From contig BBXU01001024.1 in the NCBI GenBank assembly GCA_001598975.1, positions 1-57,335 on the forward strand: a stretch of 57,335 nucleotides of DNA. Reading direction: 5' to 3'. How positions within the stretch are numbered: position 1 is the first letter of the stretch; the number at the start of each line of letters is the position of its first letter. The position numbers were made by a program, and so were the translations under genes. Below, piece by piece: positions 10,521 to 22,683 of this stretch. The DNA comes from Parachlorella kessleri. Its lineage: Eukaryota > Chlorophyta > Trebouxiophyceae > Chlorellales > Chlorellaceae. Under the pieces are notes generated by a model. That model saw only the letters and a program-made list of their open reading frames with translations, did no database searches and was not told the origin of the DNA.

Positions 10521-13500
10521 TCAATGCCGGGCGATAGCAGCCGGCCCCAGCCGCTGCGCCGCGCTGAGTGGTGCGGCAAAGAGGTCTGTGTACGGCCTGT
10601 CGGGGTGCAGGCCCAGCACATCCGAGGGCGGCCCCAGCGTGGAGGCCCTGTGCAGCGGGCCCTGCCTGGGGGATCTGGGAATCTCGCCGCCTGGAATCCT
10701 GCCCTCCCCAGGGCTGGGGGCCCCAGCTCTCCCGCCATCCATGCTGGGTGAACGCCCCTCGCTGCTGCCGGAGGCTGTGAGGGCGGGGGGGACCTGCAGG
10801 CTGCCGCGCCGGTCGGGGCGCAGCGCCCGGAGCTGGTCCCCGAGGTCTGCCAGGACTGCCTCAAAGCTGGGGCGCCGGCCCGGCTCCGGGTCCAGGCAGC
10901 GGGCCATCAGACGCTGCGGGCAGCAGGGGGCCGGCCGGCAGGAGCTTTAGGTACCTTAGGTACACAGGGCTGTATTGCCCCTTTCAGATGCACAGTATAG
11001 CAGTGCAATGCCAACGGGGGGTTACAGCGCGCAGGCTGGCAGGCCACTATCTGTGCACGACACGAGCTGGAGCACAGGCCCAGCAGTGTGCAGTGACCCA
11101 GCTAGGCTACCGCCTCCCCAGCTGCTGCACTGCTGCATAGACAGGGCAACCCTGGAGAAAGAGCTCCCACCTGCAACCGGGGGGGCGCGTCCTCCCGTGG
11201 CTCGAGCACCTGCTTCTTGATGCACACGGCATGCATGACCTGCACGGAAAGGCGAGGCACGCCCGTGGCAAGACATCCAAGTAAAAAACATACGCCCAGA
11301 CACGCATCACTTACACCAGCCTTTAAACCCGGCCAAGGGCATGCAAGAAGTGCTCATGCAATCCTATTAGGCACTACCACCTCAGTTCACCACTAACGCG
11401 GACATAGAGGCGTAAGTGGTGTTAGAATTACTGCTGCATCACATGCCGAGTCAGTGACCCACCTGCAACGCTGTGCGGCCCTGCCAGGCGTGGCAAAGTG
11501 CCCACATCTCCCACAGGATGACGCCAAAGCTGTAAACGTCAACGGCAGGGGACAAAGTCCCATGGATTAGCAGCTCCGGCGGCTGCATGGGGGGCAGGGA
11601 GCCAGCCGAGTGGTTTGAGTGATGGGGGCATCATTGCTTGTGTCACAGAGAGCGCTCATGGAAGCAAACACTCGAGTTTAAAGAGCGCACAGCTATGAGA
11701 CAAGGCAGCTGATCCTGAGGCCTCTTCCATGCAGGCACAGGTGGTGCCCTCAGCAACCGCTGCAACTCCCTGGCAGAGACTCGACCCAACAGCCTTGCAA
11801 CGGACATCCCAAGCCTGCCCGAGCGAGACGCACCATGTGGGTGATGGTTCCAAAGGACTCGGTGTGGATGGTCTCTCCCGGCCTCACAGCCTGGGCCAAG
11901 CCAAAGTCGGCCACCTGCACATGCAGACAGCGCAAGGTCAGGAGGCTAGGTGACCATGCGTTCCTGCAAGGCAGCCCTATATACAATATAGGATATAAAA
12001 GGTTAACCAGCCTTCCCTCCGTCGTCATCACGACGACCACCTTTCCATGCCCCGTGGTATCAAGCAGCTTGTCAGGAGCAGCAAGTGCGTCACCAGGTGG
12101 TGAAGGTCGTATGAGACCCACGGCGCTGGGCCGCAGCACCCTGTGGCAATGCCTACCTGGGCGATCCACCGGCGTATGTCCTTGCTGCTGGAACTCAGGA
12201 GCACCTGCAGTGAGGGTCGGCTCTGGCTCAAGGTCAAACGAAGGCAGACAGCCGTGCGCACACACACCAGCCAATGCCGTGAACCCCACAAAATGGTGCT
12301 TCCATCTGCGCCCCATCCAGCTACCCAAGTGCGTTTGTGCGACGACGCAGCATCCCAAGGCGGGGTGGCTCCCAGCGATGGCATTAGGATTTGAAGTGAA
12401 GCCCACTTTTTCCTTGCTGATTTGCGATGGTATCACATCCGGATGCTAGCTCACATTGTTTGGTGTGAGGTCCCCATGGAGCAGGCCCATCCCATGAAGG
12501 TAGTCCATGGCACCCGCGATTTCAGAGGCTACAGCAGCGACAGGTGGCTGTGCCAGTCATTTGTGCAGCACATCGTCAAGGGTCACTAGTACCACTAGTC
12601 CCTGGATTTGCAGGACTCAATCTACTCATGGAGGTGCACACATAACAAGAGACGTTGCATGCCAACCATCAACGTCGTCCTGAAAGACAACAAAGCTTCT
12701 GAGGCACAGTCCCCATCAAGCTGCATGAGGGGTCTTACGGCTGAATACGGGACAACGCAAAAACAAAATCCCTAAAGGCCGGCATGTTCTACAACCCCTC
12801 CAAGAGCTACAATTTCCGGCAGAAGGGTGCACATCAACGAGCTCGCTCCTTTGCTCTGAGGCGGTAGCCGTGCAAAACGGCGGTGCCCATGCGCTGCTCG
12901 CCACCCACTCGGCCCTCACCTGTCTGAAGGACGTGGAAGAGGCACGGCTTGCCGTCTGCCCCGCAAAAGGAGCCCTTCTCGATGGCATCCAGTAGGGTGC
13001 CTCTGTTGCAGAAGGCCTGGACTATCCACACCTGGAGAGGCATGGGGGCAAGGAAGCATTCCCTTCAAAGTAGGATTACTTCATGGATTGGCCACCTCTT
13101 GGTGGGAGTGAGCAGCAAATTATATGCATCATATGCCATATAGGCTGCACGGACCGGCAAAAACTCAAGGTACGGCAATTGGGGCAGCATGGGCAACACG
13201 GGGATGGGCTGCCATTTCAGGCAGCACTGCCTAGGTACGGTGTGGCCTTCGCCTACAGGACCACTCCGATGACGGGCAAGGACAATGTGCCCTGCCATCG
13301 AAGGAACAACTGCAGGCCCAGAAGCATAAGAAAGGCAAGACTACCACGATGCAGCAAAGGGGGAAGTGTCACCTGCTGATGGACCTTCCCTGCCAGAGCT
13401 TGCTCAGTCTCTGGACCCGCGCCCGGGCTCTACAAAAATAAAAGAAAAGGAACGCAAGGATGTACTGAATTTTTGATGGACCGCAGAGGCAGTGAGGCAC

Positions 13501-16500
13501 AGTGGTACAGCACAGTCACCGATCTGTTTCTGCACGTGCCCAGACGGCCACCAAATCCCTTGCTCCCGGTGGCAACCGAGGGCGGCAGGGGCGACAGCTG
13601 GTGAATAGACAGCACATCCATTGCAGCCTGCCTGCCGCCGCGGCCCATGCGTGCGCTGGAGGGCGCTTGGGGATCACAACCAGGAGGGTCGCTGCTAGAT
13701 GGCAGAGTGCCTCCCGCCAAAAAGACTCCAGCAGCCGCCAGTGACGCCCCACCACCTGTCCCCCCATGTTCCCCCTCCATGCCCACCCAGCGCGACAGAC
13801 TCGCCTGCCTGCTCCTGCCGTACTGGAAGGTGTTGACGATGTAGGGGTGGGCCAGCGAGCGCGACAGCAGAGCTTCCACCTCAGCCTCTGTTATCTCCTC
13901 CTCTTCTCCCTCCCGGGGCGGGTCCGCCCAGCAGTCCAGGATCTGCACAAAGACAGCGACACAATGCTGTCTGACCCCTTCCTATCAATTTAGGGTTAGG
14001 GTTAGGGTTTAGGGTCATGTGCATTTCCGATCTTGAAGAGAGCGACAGGAGCTCTTACAAAAAAGGCCCCATGCTGGACCTGTTCGAGGCGGCGTGATTT
14101 GGTCTACATGCTAACAGCGTTGCTTATGATCCACGTGGTCCACATAAAATAATCTTGCAGGTTACCCCACGTCGTCACGCCCAATGTTGTGTAGCAGCGT
14201 GTGCTGCAGCGGCACCTCAGAAAGGTTCGCATGTGTGGTCCACATCATAACAATCATGACATCGTCCCACAATCACCGTTAAAACGAGTGGTGGTGCAAG
14301 CCATACCAGCTGCTACTGAGATCTCCATGTTTGTGGGCACGGTACATCCTGTCTCTCTGTTGGCCCCACAGGCGGGGGGCTGGCGGCAGCATGTCAGGTG
14401 GCAGTTCTCTGACAAACTAGATCAGACCACACCCACCCGCGTGGCCAGTGCCTGCCCTACAATGTGTGTAAACGCTGTGGCACTTGCCTTGACGGCCACG
14501 GTGGCCCCATGCCAGTTGCCCCGGTAGCAGCGGCCAAAGGAGCCAGAGCCGATCATGGGGCCCAGCACCACATCATCTAGCTCCTGCAGTCAGCCAGTGC
14601 CAGAGCCACACGGGTCTCCTTCAATACATGCTAGGCAGCGACCACAGGAGCTAGGGCAAACCACAGCCCCCAGGAGACTGCGCATGGCGCTTCTGCGCTG
14701 CACACAAGGTCAGGCCAGCTGCCCACCGCCTGGGCCCGCTTCCACCTAATGGGCAACATGTTTGAATGCGCAACATGTTTTGAATGCCCTGTTTAGCCCA
14801 GCACGCACCGCTCATCCCCTCCGCACCTTGGGTCGCATGAGCTTGAACGACTGGGCGCCCCCGGGCGTGCGGTATGCCGAGCCACGGCGGCTCCCCGCGG
14901 ATGACAGCAGCGCGCCCGTCCTGGTCCGATCCAGCCCCAGCACCTGAGCTAGCTGGGCAGCCCTGCTGCCGGTCCTGCTGCCCAGAGGTCCCGGGGACGC
15001 GTTGCCGGCCAGGGCTGCTGCCAACAGGTGGCCGTCGGCGGTGCCGAGGGGTGTACCGCTGCCAGAGGCGAAGGGGCTGCGGCTGTGGGCACGGTCGGGG
15101 TGGTGGGAGGCGCGGAGGACGACAAAGCACCAGGCCTGCTGCGGTGCGGGCGGCGCTGAAGGCGGCGGGAGGGGCAGGGAGGGAAGGGGCTCTGCCAGAA
15201 AGTCATCGGGGGATGCCGACCGAGTTGCCCCGTCAGCTTCGAGATGTCGCAGCTGCAGCGTGCCAGCTGACAAGCGGTCTGTGTGAAGCTGCTGCAGTGG
15301 GCCCTGTTGTCCCAATTCGCTGGCTTGCTGCTGCGGCTGCTCTTCATGCCACCCGTTGGGCTGCGCCACCGACTGCTGCTGCCCCTGCTGCGCCTGCTGC
15401 GCCTGGCACTGATCCAGGAGGTCCTGCAGCGCCGTGGGCGACTCCAGCGACGACAGGCTGTTGCCGCGGCTGTTGCCTATCCTGGGAGTCGTCGCAGGTG
15501 AGCTGCTCTGCGCCGCGCCGGGGCTGACCCCGCTCGGAGGCAGGAGACTGATCTCCAGCTCGGTTGAGGAGCTCTCACGCAGCGGCAGCGACGCCTGGCT
15601 CTGCCCCGCACTGCCCAGGGCGCTGTACGGCCAAAACTCTGCTAGGCGGCCGGCCCCAGCGCCTGCAAAAGGGCTGGCAGCATTGCGAGGCGACAGCCGG
15701 GCGGTGGCGACCCTCCCCGCCCTCACTGCGTCCCTCACCGGCTGCTCGGCGTCGTCGACCTCCGCTCCGTCGCTGCTAAACTTGAACGACCCCGCGAGCT
15801 GCTGGTAGGCCGCCGAAGCAAAGGCGCTGAAGGGCGTGGCAGCGGTGATGGCCTCCGCTGCTGCAGGCAGCTCGGTGCGTGGTGCGGCAGCTGCACCGAG
15901 CGCCGGTGGCTCGCCTGGGAGCCTCTCCACTTCCGCTGCCGCCGCTGGTGCATGGGGTGACGTGCCTGTCACATGCCCCTTCGCATGCAGAGGCAAGCCT
16001 CCCATCGCCGCTGGCACAGCGGGCACAGCAGGCTTGCCCTGGCTTGGGGTGACCTTGAACAAGTCCCACAGTGCCGCTGAAGATGTGATCGAACCGCGCC
16101 TCGTTCCCAGGGCCGCAGCAAACGCGTCGTTGATATACAGCACGGGCCAGCTGGGGTGGGACGTGTCACACAGCAACACCCCCTCCTGGAAGCCGTCCAT
16201 GACCCGCAGCAGCTGCATGCTGTGGTCATGCTCTGCCTGCTGCGCTTGCTGTGCCGTGTGCTGAGCTTCCTGCAGGGCCACCTGGTGCCAGTGCAGCGCC
16301 TGCAAAGGGAGGGAACAATGTGAACGGCTCTCCGCTTCCCACAGTCACTATATGGCTATGCCGTTGTACTTTCTGCTTTACTGCACGCTGTGTGGGTGAC
16401 ATGCAAATATGCAATTCCTGCACCACGGAAGCAGGTAGGTGACGGCACACCGTGTGACACACACAGCTTTGCACTTGCACAGCGCAGCATGGATGCTGGG

Positions 16501-18366
16501 CACTGCTGTCAGAGCTCTTCTTCCATTTGGAAAAGTAGAACCAGGAAAGCGTGGCCAAGCCTTGCATGCAGAGCATGGCTGGTCACTCCCTGCCTGCTTG
16601 ATAACGGCACACAGGTTCTATGCAGCCGGGGATCTATCAATATACAGCAGCGCATCCACCCAGCCCACCTCCTCTTTTTCCTAGTCGGTCCCTGGCATCT
16701 AATCCACCCAACCTACCTCCTCTTTCTCCATCTCGGCTGCTATCAGCTCCGCGATCAGCACCAGAGTGGCTTGCTCCTGTGGTAGAAACCTCCGAGGCGC
16801 GAAGTCAAAGACGCACACCCTACCTCTCAATCGCCCGCGGCCAGAGCCGACCTGCAGTGCCAGCTAGCGCGGTGCTTCACGCCGTGCGCACCCTATTCGC
16901 GCCCGCTGGCAGCAGCCGTTCCAGCACAGGACGACCCAATCCACCGGGTAGCAGCCTGGCTTAGCGTGTGAGACATTGGTCACAGCTGCTTGGCATGCAT
17001 GGCACTCCTCCTGCCCTCCCGCCTATGCTGTAATAAGCCACGGTCAACTTGCTTTGAGGAAGGGAGGCGACCTGGGTGATAGTGTTATGTTTTTCTGGGG
17101 AGCCAGCCGGAGGCCCCACGCACCTTCAGGGGGGCGCTGGCGTAGAAGCGGACCCCGGGAGGGCTGTTCCCACTGTTGCCGTTCTGCAGCCTGCGGGGCA
17201 CAGGGAGGAGGGGGGCCCTGGGTCACAAACTTTGCGCAGATGGGAAGCTTCAGGCGCCGTTGCCAGGCAGCCTGTCTCCTCATGCCCCTTCCCTGCCAGA
17301 CCCTCCTGTGTGTCGTGTGAGATGGCATGCCGGTCATCCCGTATAGTCAGGGTGACTACCTGTGACTGCCTGTGACCGCCCACAAGCCGATGAACCGAGC
17401 TGAATCATTGCCCGCCCACCTGGCATCCAGTGTAGCATCCTCAATGACAAGTGGCTCCCCCGGCCTTGCCAGGTCAGCAAACCAGTCGCAAGGGTGGCTG
17501 GAAGGGTCAACAGCAGCCCCCCGGCCAGAGTGCAACCCTATGAGGGGCCCCTTGACCGGTGGGTGCGGCAGGGCGCTCCCCGCCGCGACCGCAGCAGCGG
17601 GGACCTGAAACACGTTCCGCAGCAGCCTGCAATCAGTGCATGCAAAAAGAGGGGGTCTTCATTGCGGGTAAGAGGATCGGCTCGCCAGGGCGTGCACGTA
17701 ACCCGGTAGTTGTTGAAGAACTGCTTTAACGTGATGCAAGGCGCCCTGTGTCAGCCTCACTTGACAACAGCCTTCAGCCGCGGGTCCCATGGCGCAGCCC
17801 AGGCGCCCACTCCATCGTCACTGCAGCAGCGCTCCCTGGCAAGCTGGTCGGCGCCGTGAGGAGGGCCAGACTGCCCAGCCAGTGCTGACACCTGGCCAGG
17901 GCTGCAGCTAGGGGTGTTAGGGCCTGGCTGGTGCCCAGCGGCTGGGGGGCTCTGAGTGTCCTTTTGCCTGGCGAAGGTGGGAGATGCAGGCGCTTCGAGG
18001 TGGCCTGCCTTGATGCTGCCGCTGCCTCCGGCGGCCCCGATGCCGTCAAACGAGCCCTCGCTCAGCTTTAGAGAAGGCCAGGACAGGTCCACTGGGTAAG
18101 CTGGTGGCTCTTGAGCTGTCCCAACTCGTTTGGATGAGCCTGGCCCTCCCTCCAGCCACCGCGACAGGCTGAGCTGGGCATCTGCTGCATGCTGGTCACC
18201 CCTCAAAGTGGGCTTAGTAGCCTGCAGGGCAGCGTAGAAGCAGAAAGGTCAGCATCTGTCACACACCTTCTAATTCGCAAGCTTGCCTTGCAGCCGCGCT
18301 GCACAACAACAGGCCCACATGGCAGCCGCGGTCTGGCAAGCTCACCAAAGAAAAAGCGCAACCCAT
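10521..18366 (-). CDS. N-acylated GAF-PAS-TKL (Raf-like) protein kinase
   Basis: Sixteen exons (18346-18366, 17761-18221, 17420-17626, 17124-17190, 16717-16851, 14827-16299, 14488-14583, 13787-13942, 13373-13429, 12920-13031, 12455-12528, 12157-12204, 11834-11914, 11463-11582, 11171-11239, 10521-10913) join in frame to 1189 residues. The first exon encodes M-G-C-A-F-S-L: Gly2 and Ser6 fit N-myristoylation and Cys3 fits palmitoylation, implying membrane attachment. A GAF domain spans about 161-290 (V-I-E-D-A-T-L-D-A-R, G-V-R-F-Y-A-S-A-P-L, V-C-V-F-D-F-A-P-R). A PAS-like half (327-378, G-V-L-L-C-D and V-L-Y-I-N-D-A-F) is followed by a long disordered stretch and a late strand, W-C-F-V-V-L-R (687). 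The kinase domain starts near 789: Gly loop G800-S-G-S-F-G805, Lys820 in V-A-V-K, H-G-D948-L-T-P-N-N, D972-F-G and P-P-E999. HGD replaces HRD, as is common in green-algal TKL kinases. GAF/PAS sensors suggest a ligand-, redox- or light-dependent kinase; the signal is unknown. The intron after exon 7 uses a GCAAGT donor. Confidence 0.93.
13989..14014 (+). repeat. Interstitial telomere-like repeat
   Basis: The sequence reads TTTAGGG, TTAGGG, TTAGGG, TTTAGGG without interruption. It is a plant/algal-type telomere motif mixed with the six-base form. It sits in the kinase intron between exons 7 and 8, far from any chromosome end visible here. Confidence 0.9.
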
Positions 18367-18798
18367 AGTTGCCTTCGTGCTATGCTACTTAGGAGAGATA
18401 AAGAATTGGGGCTGAGCTGGATTGGCTGGGGGTATTGGGAGGAGCACCGACACTGCAGGACATCATGCACCGAGGAGCCCTACGGGTCCACCATATCCTC
18501 AACCAACTCGTATTCCAGGTTCACTATTGTTACAACGACGGTGAAGGACATCCTGCTGGGAAGCAGGGCCAGGTGCCACATGCCCGGCGCCAAACACAAG
18601 TTGAGGGCGCGAAATCAAAGCATGGGAATGCGTATCTGCTTCTCGCGTGAGTGCGCACATGCAAGGTGGACCTGGGGATACACCCTCTGGTTGATATCTA
18701 CTTGCTGCCGGCAACTGATTGTTGCCAAGGGTTGAGTCGGACATCCTAGCCGTAGCTAATTGAAGCAAGTTCCTCGTGACCCAGTTTAATCAAGTCAG
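18367..18798. promoter_or_regulatory. Divergent 5' region, GAF-PAS kinase (-) / EYA (+)
   Basis: The 432 bases between the two start codons must carry both promoters and 5' UTRs. No clear TATA element or known operator was recognised. The position makes shared regulation of kinase and phosphatase possible. Confidence 0.5.
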
Positions 18799-21700
18799 AT
18801 GGAAGCGAATAAACGAGCCAAGGTTGCCAGTGCAGGTGACGCAGTGACTGTCGGCCTGCCTGAGGAGAGGGCCCCGTCCTTTAAAACACATGTTCAGTTC
18901 CTTTGTCATGGTTCGCAGGCCTGCACGTACAGGCGTCCTGCGAGGCCCAACTGCCCCAGCCCAAAGAGGTGGTTCTCATCTGGTGAGCAGTCGTGCTAAA
19001 ATTGTCAAAGTGTGTGCCAGCAAAGTCCGCACGGCTTGCAAGCCCCTGTGCATACCTGGGCTCCAGCCTGTCTGTCGGCTAGAAGTCAGCCTTAAATCTA
19101 AATTGTACTGAGTTTCTCACTCCCTGTCAGGGATATTGATGAGACTTTGATCGTCTTCAACAGCCTGCTTCTGGGCTCCTGGGCGGTGGCCTATGGTAAG
19201 GACAGCGCAGCAATGCAGCTGCTCGGAGAGCGCTGGGAGGCGGCCATCCTCAATATTGCAGACAAACACTTCTTCTGCACACAGGTAGCAGGCTGCTCCA
19301 GATCCTGCTGCAAGCTGTGTGTGTTCAGATGCTGCTATTATTGATGCTGGGTCAGGGTGAAGGCTTGGGGATCCCAGGTAGAGACTCTACTGGGCTGCAA
19401 GCAGGAGCCACCAAGGGGCCTACTATCCTTCCCGCCCCACCAGTCCTGGGACTTGTGAAAGCTCATTATTCCCATGGTACTCTCTCCAGGCCTTATTCCA
19501 GGACTCGGCCTCGTGAATGCGGGGCTGCTGCAGACTAGTCGTCTAGTCTAACAGCGTACTGCCGCCTGACCATGCTGCCGTGAGTCCCCCAAGTGGACCC
19601 AACAAAAATCCAGGATGTGCTATACCCACAACTCACAAGATTGAAGTACCAATCTTAAGTGGCATGCACTACCCCGGTGGCTGCTGCTGTAGATAGAAGA
19701 GTATGACCAAACATGCACCCTGGATGTGGCGCCCTTTGATGATGGCGCTAAGTTGGTCGGCTATGACTACCTCCGCGACGGGTTCCCCCAGGCAGCCTTC
19801 ACAGCAGCAGCACAGCAGGCTCTGCAAGGCGTGGGCTTGAAGCAGAGCACAGCACAGCATGCTCAGCAGCACGCTGCTGGTGTGAGGCCGCTGGCCCCAA
19901 CCCAGCAGCCGCAGCAAGATCTCGCGGCTGCAATAGCTGCAGGTGGCCTTCCTGCCGGCGGCGGCCACGGTTGTACTGCAGGCTCGTCAGTGCTGCAGCA
20001 GCAACTCGCAGCGGACGAAGCAGCTGAGCCGGATGCTCATGGCGGTACCACAGGACCCCTCTTCGACCAAGTTGACACTCCTGCAGGGCCAGTTGCTGAG
20101 GAGGCGTCAGGCAAGGCAGCATATGCAGCCCGGGGCGCCATGAGTCAGGGGCTGACTAAGGATGACCTGAGGAAGCTGGCCTACCGGTACCGCCATGTGG
20201 GCATGCTGTACCGTTTTGGCCTGCAGTCGCTCGGCACGGTAGCCTTGCGGCGGGAATGGCAGGTGGGTAGGCGGGGCTCAAACGCTGCCCTGCAGTGAAT
20301 GAAGTATGCACCACCTGACTGGCATTAGAGGACTCTCACCACCGGTTAGTTTCCCACATGGCTTATGATTCCCGCGCCCAGTGTGGTCATACCTTCCACC
20401 TAGGCTCTATCATTTCCTCACCTTGTACTGGAGACTGGGGTACGCTGAGACAAGCGCCTGGTGCAATGGAAGTATACAGGACGCCCAGCACGTAGACTGC
20501 ACGCAAAACTGGTAAGGAGAGTTGTTGCTGCATATGTGGCAGGCGCAAACTGAATCGAACGGTGTGGCTGTTTACTGCAGGCCTTGTTTGAGGAGACGGA
20601 TACTGTCACAGATCACTGGCTGACACATGCAGCCGACCTGCTGGTCGCATGTACGCAACAGCTGTCAGCGCTGCTGCAGTCTTCTCAGGAGCAGCAGCAG
20701 CAGCGGCGCCAGCATTCACAGCAGGCAGAGCAGGAGCAGGAGCTGGAGGGTCGGGTGAAGAGGGGCCAGCGGCCTGGGACGCCAGATGCACTGAGCACCG
20801 TTGTAGGGCCCGGTACCTCTGCTGGTGCTGGGCTCTCTCCAGTGAAGCAGCTGCTGCTGAGAGGGGACGTAAAACCCCAGGAGGAGCAACAGGGGGGGAA
20901 GGCGGCACTGGAGCCGGGGCAGCAGCAGCAGCAACAGCTCAAGGCAACGCACGAGCTGAAGCAGTGTCAGCTGCTGCAACAGGTGGCGGCAGCGCAGCAG
21001 CAACAGAAGCAGGTCAAAGAAGCCAGCACTGAGGTACATCTGATTGGCTGCACTTACCCATGATGACCCGGGTGGCAATGTTTGTCATCACATGCAGCCC
21101 AACAGGCGTGCTTGGGACATGCTGAGTGTTGCGGGGGACCCAAGTTGGGAGCACTGCTTAATGACTGGCTGGCTGGCTGCCTCTGCAGGCTGGGCCAGCC
21201 CAGGCACAAGAAGTTTCAGGGCAGTCAAAGGGTATGGTGTCCTCATCAGCAGGAATCAGCTCAGTGACGCAGAGCACGCCGGCAGAGGCAGCAGCACCCG
21301 CTGCGGATGCTGTGTCCGGCGCTGGGACCCCTCCTTCTGGTGCTCAGCCACCAACAGCAGCCGCAGCGACAGCGGCGGCAGGACCAGCAGCAGGGAGCCC
21401 TTCTGCACCAGCGGTGGAAGTGGTCCATGTGGCGGTGACCAGCGGGCAGCTGGTTCCCTCCCTGGCCAAGCTGCTGCTGTTCAAGCTGAGCGGGCACTTT
21501 ACACCTGACCGGGTGCGGCAGGCGGAAGGCTGCAGTGTTGCTGCGGTGTTAGCATAGGGTGCCAGTGCTTGTTTGCGGTCGCTTAGGTGGCGTCACAGTA
21601 TGGGGCGAAAACTAAGGAGCGCTGGCCGGCCTGGCTTTGCCCTCCACTGGCCAAGGGGTACTGCTTTGCTAGAAAGTGCGACCTGAAGGGTGAGATACGG

Positions 21701-22683
21701 GGGGTCCAAGTGAGGCATACGGGATGCTGGGAGCAAAAGAGTAGGTGATCCCTTGGGAAGGTACTCTGAAGCCACTGGGATGATCTGCACACCCAACCCC
21801 TGGTTTGCCGCAGCCATGGCAGTTACAAAGTTGCGGAATGTGTCATCCCGTGGCAGGTGTACAGCTCCAGGCAACAAGGCAAGGCGTGCTGCTTTGACAA
21901 AGTGAGGGAGCGGTGGGGGCAGGCGGCCTGCTACGTGGTCATAGGTGAGCGTTGGTAGATGGGGGGGAGCAACTGACAGGTCAGGGCCCCTGTGTTTGAT
22001 AATCGTTTTTTTCAGAGTGGTTCACTAGGTCGGGCTGCGTACAGGTCGGCATGTGGGGCCCCTAGCCACTGCTAGTTCATACCAGTATTGCAAGCTATAT
22101 ATGTAGTCCGTCACCCTTGGTTTCCTGCGTTGCGGCCCTGAGGAAGCTTTACCCCTCTGGCCAGCTCCATGCACACACTCGCGGGGGCATGGATTTTGAG
22201 AGGACTAACACCCGTAAGCAAACTGGCACTACTTGTGGGTGGTGTTGTCTAGCCATGGCATGGTCTAATCCAGCAGCCGAGGGTTGTGCTCTCCTTTCGC
22301 CAGCATGGTCTCTTTAATGCTTATGCCCGCTCTCCATTGGTCGGGTTGAAGGACAAGGGTGCTGCCCTGGAGCGAGGAGTCCATGCCTCAGCCCATGCTG
22401 CTCCTGACATGACCAGGCAAAGGCACAATCCGGGTAGTCCTGCTCACTCCTTATCACCGCCTCACTCTGCCCTTCAGGGGATGGCTTTGAAGAGGAGGGT
22501 GCGGCCAGGGAGCGGTCTTGGCCATTCCTGCGGGTGCTGCTGACGGATGTCATGGCCTACCCGGCAGCCCACGTGCTACGGCTGGAGCGGGACGCCCTTG
22601 GGGGCTACGGCCTGCCGCTCACACAGCTGACTGTGGAGCACATAGCCAGGGCAGTGCTGGCAGGGCAGGCTAGCCAAGGATAG
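18799..22683 (+). CDS. EYA: EYES ABSENT homologue, HAD-family protein phosphatase
   Basis: Eight exons (18799-18835, 18919-18982, 19131-19284, 19693-20262, 20581-21033, 21189-21512, 21857-21944, 22478-22683) join in frame to 631 residues. The HAD nucleophile motif W-D35-I-D37-E-T-L is followed by the EYA-specific Y-G-K-D, I-A-D-K-H-F-F and E-E-Y-D-Q-T-C, then L-A-Y-R-Y-R-H-V. Motif II is in V-T-S-G-Q-L-V-P-S-L-A-K, and the late acidic motif is V-V-I-G-D565-G-F-E-E-E. In plants and animals EYA proteins are Mg-dependent tyrosine phosphatases; animal EYAs also act as transcription co-activators. There is no N-terminal transactivation region: only about 30 residues precede the HAD core, as in plant EYAs. 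Two low-complexity insertions (Ala/Gln-rich, roughly 115-245 and 305-490) interrupt the fold, making it about twice the usual plant length. Start: the only ATG in frame with the small first exon. Confidence 0.95.

Noticed and set aside
14874..15527. 217-codon plus-strand frame
   Set aside because: It is antisense to the large PAS-containing exon of the kinase and shows only Arg/Gly/Cys-rich shadow composition.
20600..21030. CAG-rich stretch as an independent repeat element
   Set aside because: It is in frame and part of EYA exon 5, encoding a Gln/Ala-rich insertion.
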